Assembly: GCA_021234155.1 (NCBI GenBank)
Contig: JAJEKV010000095.1
Span: 1,369,524-1,433,523, forward strand
Origin: Isoetes taiwanensis
Taxonomy: Eukaryota; Streptophyta; Lycopodiopsida; Isoetales; Isoetaceae
Length of the DNA stretch: 64,000 bases
Direction: 5' to 3'
In this document: positions 10,477 to 20,663 of the stretch, piece after piece
Position numbering within the stretch: the stretch's first letter is position 1
Layout of the letters: each line of letters begins with the position of its first letter
Translations under genes and position numbers: made by a program
The notes under the pieces: model-generated
What the model was told of the DNA's origin: nothing
The model's input: the letters and a program-made list of their open reading frames with translations, nothing else
The model's database searches: none

Positions 10477-11811
10477 GTTGAGCTCTAGTAGTACCAACAA
10501 TCATTACAATTGCCACACCAGGATTTTGGACATGACCTGTTGACATCAAATTGCTTACTGAGTTTTGCACTTACAACATACAACTCAGCTTCTTCCAATA
10601 TCTTCTCCTATCTACAAGGAAATGCTCATGTAATACCCAACATAATAAATGTTCTCCATATGCAAACTTTGCAAATTGAAAAATGGCTCCGAGTTCCCTG
10701 TCCAAAATAATATTTTCTAGAGCATTACGTCCCATCCAATATCTTCCTTAGTCATCTATCTTGCAATTTGATCATGCTTTTGTGCACCTGATTGCGTCGA
10801 ATCATTTTCAACTATCAACTATCAAGTGCTCAATTGCATCCTGCAAAGCACTTGCAAATACTCATGATTGATGCAATTGCAGATATTTTCAACTATTAAC
10901 ATTAAGACCAACTTATTTATCCATTTCGAGTCGTTGAAAGAAGGCATTGCATCTCGCTCAACGTATGTTGCCGCAATTGCTCATTCACCTACATCAAATG
11001 CATGTTATATCAGTTGGCGTATCCGAAATGCCTGAAGTTTCCTAAATAAAATCAAAGCAAATACGACTCAGAAAGGCTCTCAGGACTGTATTTTCCAAAA
11101 ATGGCCCTAAGAACTGTGTTTTATTTTATTTTTTTTGCCTGTAGCATCACTTGACTAACTTGATTTTGTCTTTTGCAGTCCTTATCTCGACCAGATAGTA
11201 CATGCTTGGGAGCAATGAAAAGACCAGTTCATTGAAGAAAGATGCCAAGAAGAGTTGGACATACAAGCACGTGGCCCATGAAGGAATTCCTCATACAAAT
11301 TTCTATCGTCTGTAAGTTGTTCCGTGACTTGGACAGAGCTCCACGCACCATTTGCACTAGGTGGTTCATGTGTGAAGAGGGTGTAATCATTGTGATAATA
11401 CGACCACTATAGTCTCTTCACCCACTGTAATATATATTGTAATGAGCCCATTTATAAATATAAGGTATCTCAAAACTAGTATTTTTTGGTGATTAAGTAA
11501 ACAATTTGCTTAATTTTTGTTGGAATTTGTGATCTCTTGTCTACCCACCTAAGAAAATAGAGCCAAAATGTCTTGGTAAAGGAATTCACCCTCACGCGAA
11601 AAACTCTTATTTTGAATGACAAATAAGCCCCAAAACAGGGACTCGACTCGCTATCCGAGAAAACAGGGAGAAAGCTCGAACCCACACTAAGAGACAAATA
11701 TTCGAATTATGGACAGTTTTCGAGTCGGAGTTCTCCTTTTGTGTAAAATAACAGGGTTCCGAAAAAACGTGGGAATGGAATGAGACCCACTTTAATTAAA
11801 TACGACTTAAA
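10477..11811. other. no firm gene; one exon-like stretch
   Basis: At 11,179-11,311 a stretch is bounded by TTTTGCAG and GTAAGTTG, like an internal exon. None of its three frames gives a recognisable protein. The rest shows no coding or repeat feature I can support. Confidence 0.3.
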
Positions 11812-11880
11812 TAAGCTCTCTTTTAGCGCAATAGATAGATCTCATTGAGATCTTTCCAACCTTGGATGCTTTGCACATAA

Positions 11881-12536
11881 TTTTTTTTTTTTTTGAAGGA
11901 CGACAATCTATTATCAAGGAATATCAAGATATATACAAGGGACCTGTGACATGGGCCTCAAAACCTAGAGGACGAGATAGTCCACTAAGCAAACACCCAC
12001 ACATAGTATATAATCATACTCCTTGTGCCACCTTGAGGCGTTTAATGGCCTCATCACAATCAACATATTCTTCAACATCGAGATAATCATCAATAGATAT
12101 CAAGTTATCATGCCATTGAATAGAACGAGGCATGCTAGCCTCGTGAGATGACATTACCGACTTCTTCCTCGCTGCCTTCTTCCAATTGACCTGTTGCCAT
12201 GACTCTTTAGTGCACTGAAGATTAGGACCATCAGCCATAACAACCTCAGAAGCATGAGAAGCAGAAGCAACAATGGGGAGAGTGGTAGGAACTATAGCTG
12301 CAGCTGACGGTGCTAAGGACGACACCATTGGAACTGTGTGTAGAGCATCTTCCATAGCCGAGGAATGCAAGACAACTGGCAAAGGTTGATCATGAATAGA
12401 TGAAGAAATAACAATAGGAGCTTGAGCCTGAGAAGAATGTTGAACAGATGCCTGAGATGCACAAGTACCTTGATGAAAGCTAGCAAAAGCCTCCTTATCA
12501 GGAAACAAATGGGCTAATTCTGGACCATGCTTTACA
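11881..12536 (-). mobile_element. ORF1-only LINE derivative with target duplication
   Basis: It starts with a T run (minus-strand poly(A) tail, preceded by CGTCCTTC) and is flanked by near-identical 15-mers, ATGCTTTGCACATAA (11,866-11,880) and ATGCTTTACACATAA (12,537-12,551). It contains the end of ORF1 joined directly to the LINE tail, with no ORF2. Confidence 0.75.
12014..12508 (-). pseudogene. LINE ORF1 C-terminal fragment
   Basis: An open minus-strand frame of 164 codons includes SWQQVNWKKAARKKSV, matching WTNVNWKRAARNKASQ of the plus-strand LINE at 13,392. The N-terminal half is Ala/Ser/Val-rich. The end reads DCDEAIKRLKVAQGV. The open frame suggests a young copy, but it is only part of ORF1. 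The likely role in the parent element is RNA binding, by family knowledge of LINE ORF1; no zinc knuckle is visible here. Confidence 0.6.
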
Positions 12537-12835
12537 CATAATTTAACCGCTTGTGACTGTCAAAACTTCAAACATATTTTAACATTTTTTACTATCCTAT
12601 GGGGTTAAAAGATATGCAAACCACCCAAGATTGGAAAGATCTCAATGAGATCTATCTATCGCACCAAACGAGAGCTCATTTGAATGTTCTATCAACAGTT
12701 ATGCTAGAAAACGTTATCCAGTGAGTTAGTTATAACATTTTTTCTGATTGGATTGCTACAACAGTTTTTGATTGGTAGTTCACATAGCTTAGTTAGCAGT
12801 TCTTAGAAAGCCTTTTTATGATCTCAAAAAATCTC

Positions 12836-13391
12836 TAATGCATGCAAACATTATTGATAAATCCCTAAATCACACATTCTATATTGCCTCCATTTCTGTT
12901 GTCTGTAGCTTAGGGATCTGAATTTAGGTTGTTGTAGTTGGAATTATTAAAACCTTTTGTATAATTTTAGAGTGGCATTTCTTAGAGAAGTTCACAAAAT
13001 AATTGAGTTTCAGAGGATTTCTGGTTGCTTGATGGAACATGATGGAGGATATAACTTCCATAGTAAATTTAGCAATCTGCAACTATGATGGCGTGGAATG
13101 AGCAGGGTTTAACCTTTTCAAGGTCTTTGACATTTAAAGTACATTCTTGGAAGTGATAGACATTGATAGGGTATGAGGCAGATTGGTTTGATAGTTAAAG
13201 ACCCCTCTAACATATTAGTACAAAAGATATCTTACAAATGATTTTCACACATGATAAACTTAGTAGTGTTTCTGCTATAGATCTGATGCTATTAATAAGG
13301 GCAAAATGACGCTTGGCGGTCAGTATGTGGAATGGTGTCTTTCCAGAGACAAGGCAATTAGGACCTCTAAAAGCATTGCGATATATACTAC
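12836..13391. other. no recognised feature
   Basis: A/T-rich sequence with no supported gene. It may be the 5' untranslated part of the LINE whose ORF1 starts near 13,392, but no left boundary could be found. Confidence 0.4.
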
Positions 13392-13799
13392 ATGAATGCA
13401 AAGATGTACTTCAATCAAAACTTCAGCTTTACCCCTGTTGTGTCCCCTTTACCCTCTGTTGTCCCTTCTGCCAATGCTACTGCTACCTCTGTTGTTGCTA
13501 CTCCATCTGCTGCTAAAACCACTATCCCACAGAAGATTGTGCATACTCCCGCTTTTGAAGAGGATGCTAGGGCTAAGTTACAGAAGATCCAGGAATTGCA
13601 AGAGCGGCATGAAAATGTTCAAGAGCATCATGAAAATGTTCAAGAGGGATGGACAAATGTTAATTGGAAAAGAGCTGCACGCAATAAGGCTAGTCAACAT
13701 GTGTCTCATGTCATGAGCGGTTCTGATAATTTGCATGGAAGGGTGGAGCAGAGAGGAGGCTCTCCCTTGCCAGTTACCCAACAAAATAATGGGGGGTAG
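13392..13799 (+). pseudogene. LINE ORF1, C-terminal half
   Basis: The reading MNAKMYFNQNFSFTPVV runs to RHENVQEHHENVQEGWTNVN and WKRAARNKASQ. This is the same family as the ORF1 fragment at 12,014. After 13,738 a repeated G/A-rich segment of about 57 bp (GAGGAGGCTC, three copies to 13,880) brings stops. ORF2 follows at 13,983. Confidence 0.6.
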
Positions 13800-13982
13800 A
13801 GCGAGAGGAGGCTCTCCCTCATCAAGTCTTGAACAAAACAATGGAAGGGTGGAACAGCAGAGGAGGCTCCCCTTGCCAATTTCGGGGACGAGGTGGGCTG
13901 ACCTCCCTTCAGAATCATGCGAGATGGACATGGTTGAGGCTGGCTCTATTGGTATGGAGGTGGAACATAATATTTTGGCCAC

Positions 13983-14460
13983 ATGAACCTGTTGTCTTGG
14001 AATGTGAGGGGAGTGGCTTCTTCCCCAAGTAAAAGAAGCAGGTTGTCTCTTTACCTGTCTAAGTTTTCTACGACCTTTTGTTGCCTCCAAAAGCATAAAT
14101 GCCGCCGCGGTGATGTGCATAAAGTAGCTAATGTATTTGGACGGGACTATAATGTCTTGGTGTCTGCTGCTAATGCATCTAAAGCTGGTGTGCTTACTGC
14201 ATGGAAGTCCTCTGTGGATGTCACTTTTACTCAAACAGATAGGTTCGGGCGGTGGATAATAATCAAATGGAAAGATAAGGGCCAAGAATGGGGTTTGATA
14301 AATGTCTATGCTCATAATAGACCTCGTCAGCGTGGTGCTTTGTGGGCAACTCTGAGGAGTACAGTTCTCCAGCTTGGGCAGAATGTTGCATGGTTGCTCG
14401 TTGGCGGCTTCAATATGGTCGAGTTGGAAAGAGATAGAAGTGGTCGCGGCTCTGAAGTGG
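13983..14460 (+). pseudogene. LINE ORF2 endonuclease domain, 5' part
   Basis: The ORF opens MNLLSWNVRGVASSPSKRSR, the usual start of an L1-type apurinic-like endonuclease, followed by LQKHK, AGVLTAWKSSVDVTF, GLINVYAHN and LLVGGFNMVE. In the family these are NLLSWNxRG, LQExK and GDFN; here the GDFN aspartate is glycine and the LQE glutamate is lysine, so catalysis is doubtful. The frame stops at 14,460 because an LTR retrotransposon inserted there, and it resumes at 31,052 (GSEVV then QGFEREQW). Confidence 0.85.
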
Positions 14461-15967
14461 TGCGACGTTCCAGTACGATATACGGTCTCAAGACGTATAC
14501 CGTACTGCGCCGTCACACGTACACGCCGCCCAGTCGACGTGTACGCCGACGTACACCCAAGCAAGGACGCCCTAGGGGGCAACTTGCAATGGTGCGCACA
14601 CTTAGCAATGCGCGCACCTTTAGACCTTTAACCCATTAAAGGTAGACCAAGGGTCATGGAAAACCCTAAACCTAACTAGTAGCCTACATAAGGCATCAAA
14701 CCCTAACATTCACCTTTTTCGCCCACAGACCTTCCGAGCTCCGATTCGCGCGCCTGAGGAGTCAATTCCAACTCCCACGATCTGCCTGTGTGCCCCAGCT
14801 AGTCAGATCTCCTTTCCGACCACATCTCGAAGCAGAACTGCGACATGGACGCCTTCGAATTCAGAGGAGTGAACCAGGGATCAGGTATTTAGTTGATTGA
14901 ATAGCCTAACCCTTATTCCAGCCTTCGAACCAGTAGGTTTAGCCTATTAAATCACCCCTAGTAGCCAAGCAGGTCCCGAGATTGACTCTAACTAAATAAC
15001 CTAACTCTATGTATGATATAGATTAGTTCTTATTCTTTAGTCTATGATGATGTGATGGATGGATGAATTCTGTGGACTCATTGTATTGGGAAGGGGGGTA
15101 GAGACTAAAGCTTAGTAGATGATGCTCCTAGTTAGTCCCTCTTAGTGCATTACTAGAATTCGGCTTGTGTACAAGAGCCCACCTGGTTGTGGGTGAAGGG
15201 GCCAGACTGGCTTAGAATGAGGTTCGTGTTCTGACCCTTGACCGATCCCTATGGTGTGTTAGTGCTACCGGGGATCAGAGTGACTAGGTCTAATGGTTTG
15301 CCACTGAGTGCAGGCAAGGCATGGGCTCGACACCCATGGGGTGGTGTTCACCTTCCAGTGGGTTAAGTCGAATAAGGGCAGTGGCCCTCTAGTCACCTTG
15401 GGTCAGCACGTAGATCTCTGGAGGGAGCAATCCCTACCTGCCCCATCGGGACTGGGGAGATGTAACCCAGGAATAGCCGCTTTGGCTATGCACCCGGCGG
15501 GCTACAGTCAGGTCCCAACACTTTTCAACCTACTCTGCAAAGTGTGCACATGAGGGGCGGATGGAGTGGACAACCTTAAGCCATGTTCTTATGCCAGCCC
15601 AATCCATTGTCATGATTCCGTCTGCACTGAACTCTTGAGACCCAAGCTTGTCAGTCATCCCCTTGGAGTCTGAGCCTTGGGTAGGAACTTCCTTTGTATT
15701 GTGCTGATCTTTGTCTATGCAGATGTTGATGTGCCACCCTTCGAGGTGGATATATGATGTTATGTTACTGACGTGTATGTTTACGCTTCCGCAGCTAGGT
15801 AGGCCCTGAGGGAGACGGGGTAAAATGACCCCTTCACTCTTCCCACTGTGGATTCTAGACGGTCACAGTGATATGTGGAGGGCCCTGTATCAGTGTGGAG
15901 CTGGTGCGGGGGATGAACTCCTGTTTGTATACGGTGCGGGCATCGTATACGAGTAGGGGATGTCACA
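14461..15967 (+). repeat. 5' LTR (1507 bp)
   Basis: It starts TGCGACGTTCC (the right copy has TGTGACGTTCC) and ends GATGTCACA. It is almost identical to the right LTR apart from scattered changes at CAG/CTG sites. Short open frames inside it are not genes. It supplies promoter and polyadenylation signals by family rule; no clear TATA box was identified. Confidence 0.95.
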
Positions 15968-15968
15968 A

Positions 15969-15980
15969 TGGTATCAGAGC
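15969..15980 (+). other. primer binding site, initiator tRNA-Met type
   Basis: TGGTATCAGAGC directly follows the LTR after one base. It matches the common plant Ty3/gypsy and copia primer site complementary to the 3' end of initiator tRNA-Met. Confidence 0.9.
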
Positions 15981-16171
15981 ATGTTCTTGGAGACCAAGAG
16001 CAAAGCACTGACCATGCTCCCAGTAGTACTAACTTGATAGGATCCTCAAGCCTCGAAAAAGTGGGAAATTGTTTTCCCATTTTTGTAGTTTATGCTAAGC
16101 TAGTAACAATTAAGTGAATTGGAACTTTATAAGACTAAAAAGAATGAGCCAAAAACTTGCCAGGCAAGGTG

Positions 16172-16238
16172 GTCTCACAGGTCGCGCCTGGTCAAAGAAC
16201 TAAACTGTAGTTTTTGAGCGAGGCGCTAGCTGTGAGAC
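16172..16238. promoter_or_regulatory. 67-bp hairpin repeat, copy 1
   Basis: The arms GTCTCACAG and CTGTGAGAC close the unit. Inside are GCGCCT paired with AGGCGC and an inner AACTAAACTGTAGTTTTT hairpin. Nearly identical units occur at 16,362 and 18,608. They lie upstream of the two extra ORFs, so a promoter, insulator or RNA-structure role is possible. Confidence 0.85.
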
Positions 16239-16361
16239 ATCGAGCCAAGATCACTCAAACATGATGAATTTGAGAAAAATAATGTGGTAAGGCTAGTTCT
16301 AAGATAGGAATTAATTAGAATAGCATGTTTAAATTACTTAAATTACTTAAAAATGTGTGAG

Positions 16362-16428
16362 GTCTCACAGCTCGCGCCTGGTCTAAAAACTAAACTTTAG
16401 TTTTTGAGCGAGGCGCTAGCTGTGAGAC
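16362..16428. promoter_or_regulatory. 67-bp hairpin repeat, copy 2
   Basis: Same unit as copy 1 with the best pairing: GTCTCACAGCTCGCGCCT against AGGCGCTAGCTGTGAGAC, with AACTAAACTTTAGTTTTT in the loop. It ends 102 bp before the TATA-like CTATAAATAG of the histone-like ORF. Confidence 0.88.
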
Positions 16429-16530
16429 CAATAAGTAGGAAAAGTCTGAAATAAGTGTAAGTTTTAATCAAATAGGTGCCTTAGCATGTTAAATAGAGCA
16501 ACTTGAATTTTGACCTAAAAATTTGTCAAG

Positions 16531-16540
16531 CTATAAATAG
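16531..16540 (+). promoter_or_regulatory. TATA-like box before the H3-like ORF
   Basis: CTATAAATAG, 100 bp before the ATG at 16,641. The same ten bases occur before the second extra ORF. This fits an internal promoter, but transcription is not shown by sequence. Confidence 0.6.
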
Positions 16541-16640
16541 AGGTAGACCCCCCTCATTTGAACATTCCCGCCTTAGAAACCAGCTCTCGCTCCCTAAGGC
16601 GATCTTTGGCGTCCGAGATCCGATTGACGATCCGTCAAAC

Positions 16641-18464
16641 ATGCCACGCACCAAGCGATCATGCGAGAAAGCCCGCCAGTGTGAAGCGGCCGGCCCGTTG
16701 ATGCCAAGACGATTCGGCAAGATATGTTTCAGAGCGCCCCTTAACCCTAACGGTCAATCTTCTTCGAGTGAGGGAGAACCTTCGAACGAGCACAATCAAG
16801 AAGAGGAAGTACACTCAGAAGCAGGGACGGAGGTAATTGAGGAAGAGGAGGAGGGAGCGCAGAGGGAAAAGAGAACCAAGGCCCGAGAGGAACAGAGGAT
16901 GTCGACTCCAGAGCCGACCATTGAAGAACAAGTTGAAGCCTGGATTCGAGAAAAAGAAGCAGAGGAGCAGCAGGAGCAGAGTGAGCCGAGGCTTGAGCCG
17001 GCGGAGGAAGCAGACCTCGCTGCGTTTATCCAAAAGTATGAACGCTGAGAGAGGAAAAGAGAGCAAAAGAAGAGGAAGAGGGAAGAAGAGGAGCAGAAGG
17101 CGGCCGAGGAGCTCAAGAAGAAGGAAGGGAAATGGGTGGGGAGCCCCAGGAAGCTCAAAGAAGTCCCCATGGTGAAAAAGCCCAACCCCAAGATCACCAT
17201 TACCGAACGGCCACCCGATCAGCCCCCGGCCTCCTCCTGAGGATTCTCGGACGAAGAACCTAACCCCAACACGAGGGGGGCAAGTTCTTCCAAACCCCCG
17301 ACCGCTGAGCAGAGGTAACCGAAAGGTGTAGCTCGAGGAGGAGCAGCAGACACAAGAAGAAGCCCCCCCCCACCCGAAATGGGACAGAAGAAGCAACCCC
17401 TACCGCTTCGAGTCCTATGTAACTAACCCCGCTAAAAATCTACGAAATAAAGATGCGGAGCATGAGGCGATATGAAGGAGTGGGAGGCATACAACTCCTA
17501 CTACCAGGAGAACAGGGTCGACCATCAAGGGGTCACCCCACAAAGCGCCAGCAGAACCCACGACCCCCACCACCAAAGCCCAAGGTCCCTAAAAGCCCCC
17601 GCCTGTAAGAAGCTCACCAGAAGCAGCTGAGCAAAGAGCACTACGGAGATTCGCACTTCCAAAGACAAAGCTACCGCTTCCCCGATTCCCCGTGCCCCCT
17701 TTGCTCGGCTAGTTAGAGAAGTAATGCAGGATTTCAGGACCGACTTTAGGGTCACAGATGAAATGCTGCTGGCACTGCAAGAAGCGGCTGAGCAGTTTAT
17801 AGTGCAACATTTTGAAGACTCAACATCTTGCACTGTTCATGCCAAACGGGTAACCCTTACATTAGAGGTAATTTGAGATCTCCTTTTGTCCCCATAAGAA
17901 TCCTCCAATAGAATGAGTACTCTACATCAAACTGCAATTAATGCAGCATTAACAACTTCATTGCTGTCGTTTTTTCCCTATAACTTTTGATCTACTCATG
18001 AAAATGATGCGGCGTTTGTTGCATTAGATGCAGAATGAAAAGATCTTTCAAGTGATATATGGTTATGATGTATTTCAATACAAGCCATATGTGTTAACCT
18101 TAAAAAATATGGTTTTTTGCTCTTTTCTTATATATTTACATCCCAAAAGATATAACAATGGGTTGTCATTAGAAAGATCTTGAGGAGACGAATCCATTGC
18201 CACAAATAGTGTTCGAATCGGAGTTTTTGATCAAAAGTTATAGTAGAAAAATGACACTGCAAAAGTTAGTTAGAACTGCATTAATTACTGCTGCCACATA
18301 ATACTGGAATAAAATACACTGGAGCTCTTCTCTTATTGGACAGTTTAAAAAGCTGATGTGGCTTTTTAAGCATCCCTTAATGGGACAAAATGAGATCTCA
18401 AATTACCTCTAATGTGAGGCAAGACATGTATCTTGCTAGACGCATTAAGGGAGAACGCCCTTAA
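16641..18464 (+). pseudogene. histone H3-like gene carried by the retrotransposon, disrupted
   Basis: The start MPRTKRSCEKARQ resembles the histone H3 tail start (ARTKQTARK). A long acidic and E/K/R-rich extension follows (EEEEEGAQREKRTKAREEQR; EEEQKAAEELKKKEGKW). The C-terminal part is a clear H3 histone fold: TTEIRTSKDK (17,640 on), APFARLVREVMQDFRTDF, LLALQEAAEQFIV, HFEDSTSCTVHAKRVTL up to 17,858, then after an inserted element RQDMYLARRIKGERP and TAA at 18,462. These match H3 blocks REIR, PFxRLVRE, QDFxTD, ALQEA, FED, HAKRVT and LARRIxGER in order, with no loop-1 insertion. In-frame TGA codons lie at 17,046 and 17,628, and a frame change near 17,240; tail and fold are otherwise in the same frame. 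Such histones package DNA; here the role is unknown. It may be a centromeric-type or divergent H3. The histone identity is firm, the subtype is not. Confidence 0.9.
17859..18415. mobile_element. MITE inserted in the histone fold
   Basis: Terminal inverted repeats start ACATTAGAGGTAATTTGAGA and end in the reverse complement TCTCAAATTACCTCTAATGT. It is 557 bp, has no coding capacity, and lies exactly between ...HAKRVTL and RQDMYLARR of the H3-like ORF. No clean target duplication is visible, so the superfamily is open. Confidence 0.88.
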
Positions 18465-18607
18465 AATTTTGTAAATAGCCAAAATTTTTTGTAATATAAA
18501 ACAATTTTGGGTACTTTTATTGTCTGAACTTGCTTAATTAGGACAAATTAGCAGGTTTTAGTTTTTATTTTAGTGAAATAGAACATTTACAGACCGAAAG
18601 GGGTGAT

Positions 18608-18674
18608 GTCTCACAGGTCGCGCCTGGTCAAGAAACTAAACTTTAGTTTTTAGACGAGGCGCTAGCTGTGAGAC
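18608..18674. promoter_or_regulatory. 67-bp hairpin repeat, copy 3
   Basis: Third copy of the GTCTCACAG...CTGTGAGAC unit, 144 bp after the H3-like stop and 182 bp before another CTATAAATAG. It repeats the hairpin-plus-TATA layout found upstream of the H3-like ORF. Confidence 0.88.
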
Positions 18675-18855
18675 CTCCTACCATTTCCTTACCAAGTGAT
18701 CTTCAACATGTTGTAGTAGCATCTTTAGGTAATCCAGCCATGCTCAAACCCTTAAATTAGTCTTCAAATTCCCATTTTTGACCTCCGTATAGGCTAGAAT
18801 TGGCCAAACCCAAGAATTTTCCAAGTCACCCAAAAATTAGGGTTTTTCCTTTTTT

Positions 18856-18865
18856 CTATAAATAG
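18856..18865 (+). promoter_or_regulatory. TATA-like box before the second extra ORF
   Basis: CTATAAATAG, identical to the copy at 16,531, about 110 bp before the first in-frame codons of the second ORF. Confidence 0.6.
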
Positions 18866-18973
18866 GCCCTTATTTCACACATAGCACCCTACAAGTTTGC
18901 TCCTGCCCCCTTAGCCGATTTTCCAGATCACTGAGGCGCTCTTGTAACCGTTTGCTACTCCCTTGCTCATTAA

Positions 18974-20469
18974 ACTCATGGCAACCTCTCCGAGGCCGAC
19001 ATTGACGAAATTTTCCAGGTCTTCCGCAAGGAAATAGATGTTCAAGCAACCTTGCACGCAACCCCAGCATATAGCAGAGTCCTGTCCGAGTTCCAAGCTA
19101 GGGTAGGACCATCTCTAGTGCAGGTCCCCCCTTGCATAGGCTACTTTGTCCCCAGGCAAACCCTTCAAGCAGCCTTAGGCGATGTTCCGAACATTGCCAA
19201 GTACCTCACAAACAAGGCCCAGCGCACGCCTGAGCCAATGGTCCTGACTGTCAACAGGACCAAGTACTTCTCTTTCAACACTGCTTTAGCTACTTACCTT
19301 ACCCATCGTGCCGAGAACCCCATGGGAGAGACCTCCATTCCCCCCATGGACGTGGACCCATTAGCCACAGCAGCAGAACAACGGCTCCTTACGCAGTACG
19401 AACATGAGCAAGAAGGAAAAGAAGAAGACGAGGACTCAGAAGAAGAGGATGAAGACTACGACGAGCTCGGTCCCGTGGAAGAGCAGCGACAAGCAGAACA
19501 AGAGTGGCAAGACTTCGAAAGAAGCCGGCAAACTCTTAGGATCGTGCCACCCCTTGGGCTAGGTATCACAAGCCTAGCCCCCATCATCCTCGAGGGCGAA
19601 GAGTATTTGCTCTTGAGCGACATCCAAAACCTCCCGGAGTGCAGGGAAAGAGAGTATCGACCGGACGAATTGCTGCACCAACTCCGGAGAACGGATCTGG
19701 ACGACTTCATCGTCCGAGGAACCTCTGACTTCCCACTCCAAGTAAGGGAAGCCGACACTTGGTGGGGGAGAGTCGACCTCCCATATCCAAGCCTACAAAG
19801 AACATCGTGCGATTATGGAGGATCGAATTACCGACGAAGAGGAGTTCCTTGCTCTACAGAACAGATGGGGATCCGCCCACGCGACCTCCAAAGATTTTAA
19901 CGGCAAAGTTCGGGCAACACCTCCCCCCAGAGAGGAGAGGCGAAGTTCGACCTCCCGAGAGCTTCAAAGAACAAATGAGACTACTGTGGAGCTTACCGCT
20001 GAGGTTGATGACTATGCAGTGCATTACGTAGCCGGGAGGCCGAGTAGGCGAGGATTCCATCTCGCAACGCCACAGTCGCTATGGGTATTACCTTCCCCTG
20101 CTGATGGACGGAAGAATAGCGGTAATTCACCACAAATTCACCCCCAAGGGCGAGGAAGGAGTGTCGATGCTAATTGCGCTCTCAGGCTTTGGCCGGCATG
20201 CTCGGCTACCCCTCAACACCGAGTATGCCATCCTGGTGAAGAGAGCGGTAGCACTCGATGTTTTTGACTTCGCCATACCGTACAGGCGGCAGGGAAGGCT
20301 AGCAGTGACCGCAGCCTATACCTCCGAGCGCAGAGTAGAAGATTTGGCGAGAGCTTTGCAGGGTGGATCTTCAGTCAACGTCCTTAGGAACTTGGGTCAT
20401 TCAGTGGGAACAGCCCAAGTGAAGAAGTTCCTAGAGGATAATCCATCCTACCGGCGTTATCAAGAATAG
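18974..20469 (+). pseudogene. second extra retrotransposon ORF, acidic protein of unknown function
   Basis: The frame opens after a TAA at 18,971 (HGNLSEADIDEIFQVFRKEI) and lacks an in-frame ATG; an ATG at 18,978 is out of frame. It runs through PPCIGYFVPRQTLQAALGD, a strongly acidic tract (EEDEDSEEEDEDYDE, near residue 140) and EGEEYLLLSDIQNLPE. Near 19,790 it shifts frame (AYKEHRAIMEDRITDEEEF) and near 20,040 shifts back (RYGYYLPLLMDGRIAVIHHK), ending NPSYRRYQE with TAG at 20,467. The total is about 490 residues. No family is recognised. Acidic tracts occur in histone chaperones, which would fit its neighbour, but such tracts are common and this is speculation. It lies upstream of gag, which begins about 200 bp later. 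Confidence 0.6.
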
Positions 20470-20663
20470 TTAGGAATCTTGATACCGGAAGTCTTTTGTA
20501 GTAAACATATTATATAATATAAATATAACTTCTTTTGCATTTTTAAATGTTTTGTTGATATACTTTGTTCCGCAACTATACCAACAACACATATAATGCA
20601 ACAGAGCAAACAAAACTAACCATACAACCATGACCAATTGTGTATGCGAAAAGGGAACAACGA

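Larger units (their letters stand above)
11812..12835. mobile_element. small inverted-repeat element B, with a LINE insertion inside
   Basis: The right arm (about 12,550-12,835) matches, reversed, the left arm of element A at 8772-9000 over about 200 bp. The left arm is cut back to about 70 bp (11,812-11,880). A LINE-derived segment at 11,881-12,536 separates the arms. Confidence 0.7.

Noticed and set aside
14483-14582. Open frames in the LTR on both strands
   Set aside because: The same frames occur in both LTRs as non-coding sequence; no family resemblance.
17859-18415. Treating the segment between the two histone-fold halves as an intron
   Set aside because: It lacks a usable GT-AG pair at the exact joints and has strong terminal inverted repeats, so a MITE explains it better.
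16641-18464. Calling the H3-like ORF a centromeric CENH3
   Set aside because: The RQD after VTL and the diverged long tail hint at it, but there is no extended loop 1 as expected for CENH3 and one codon beside it is hidden by the MITE. I leave the subtype open.
16172-18674. Treating the three 67-bp units as a CRISPR array
   Set aside because: Units are not regularly spaced, the spacers hold an ORF and promoter-like sequence, and the setting is a plant retrotransposon.
20040-20469. Reading the C-terminal part of the second extra ORF as a plant-virus movement protein (30K type)
   Set aside because: Only a general beta-strand-like pattern; no diagnostic residues could be pointed to.
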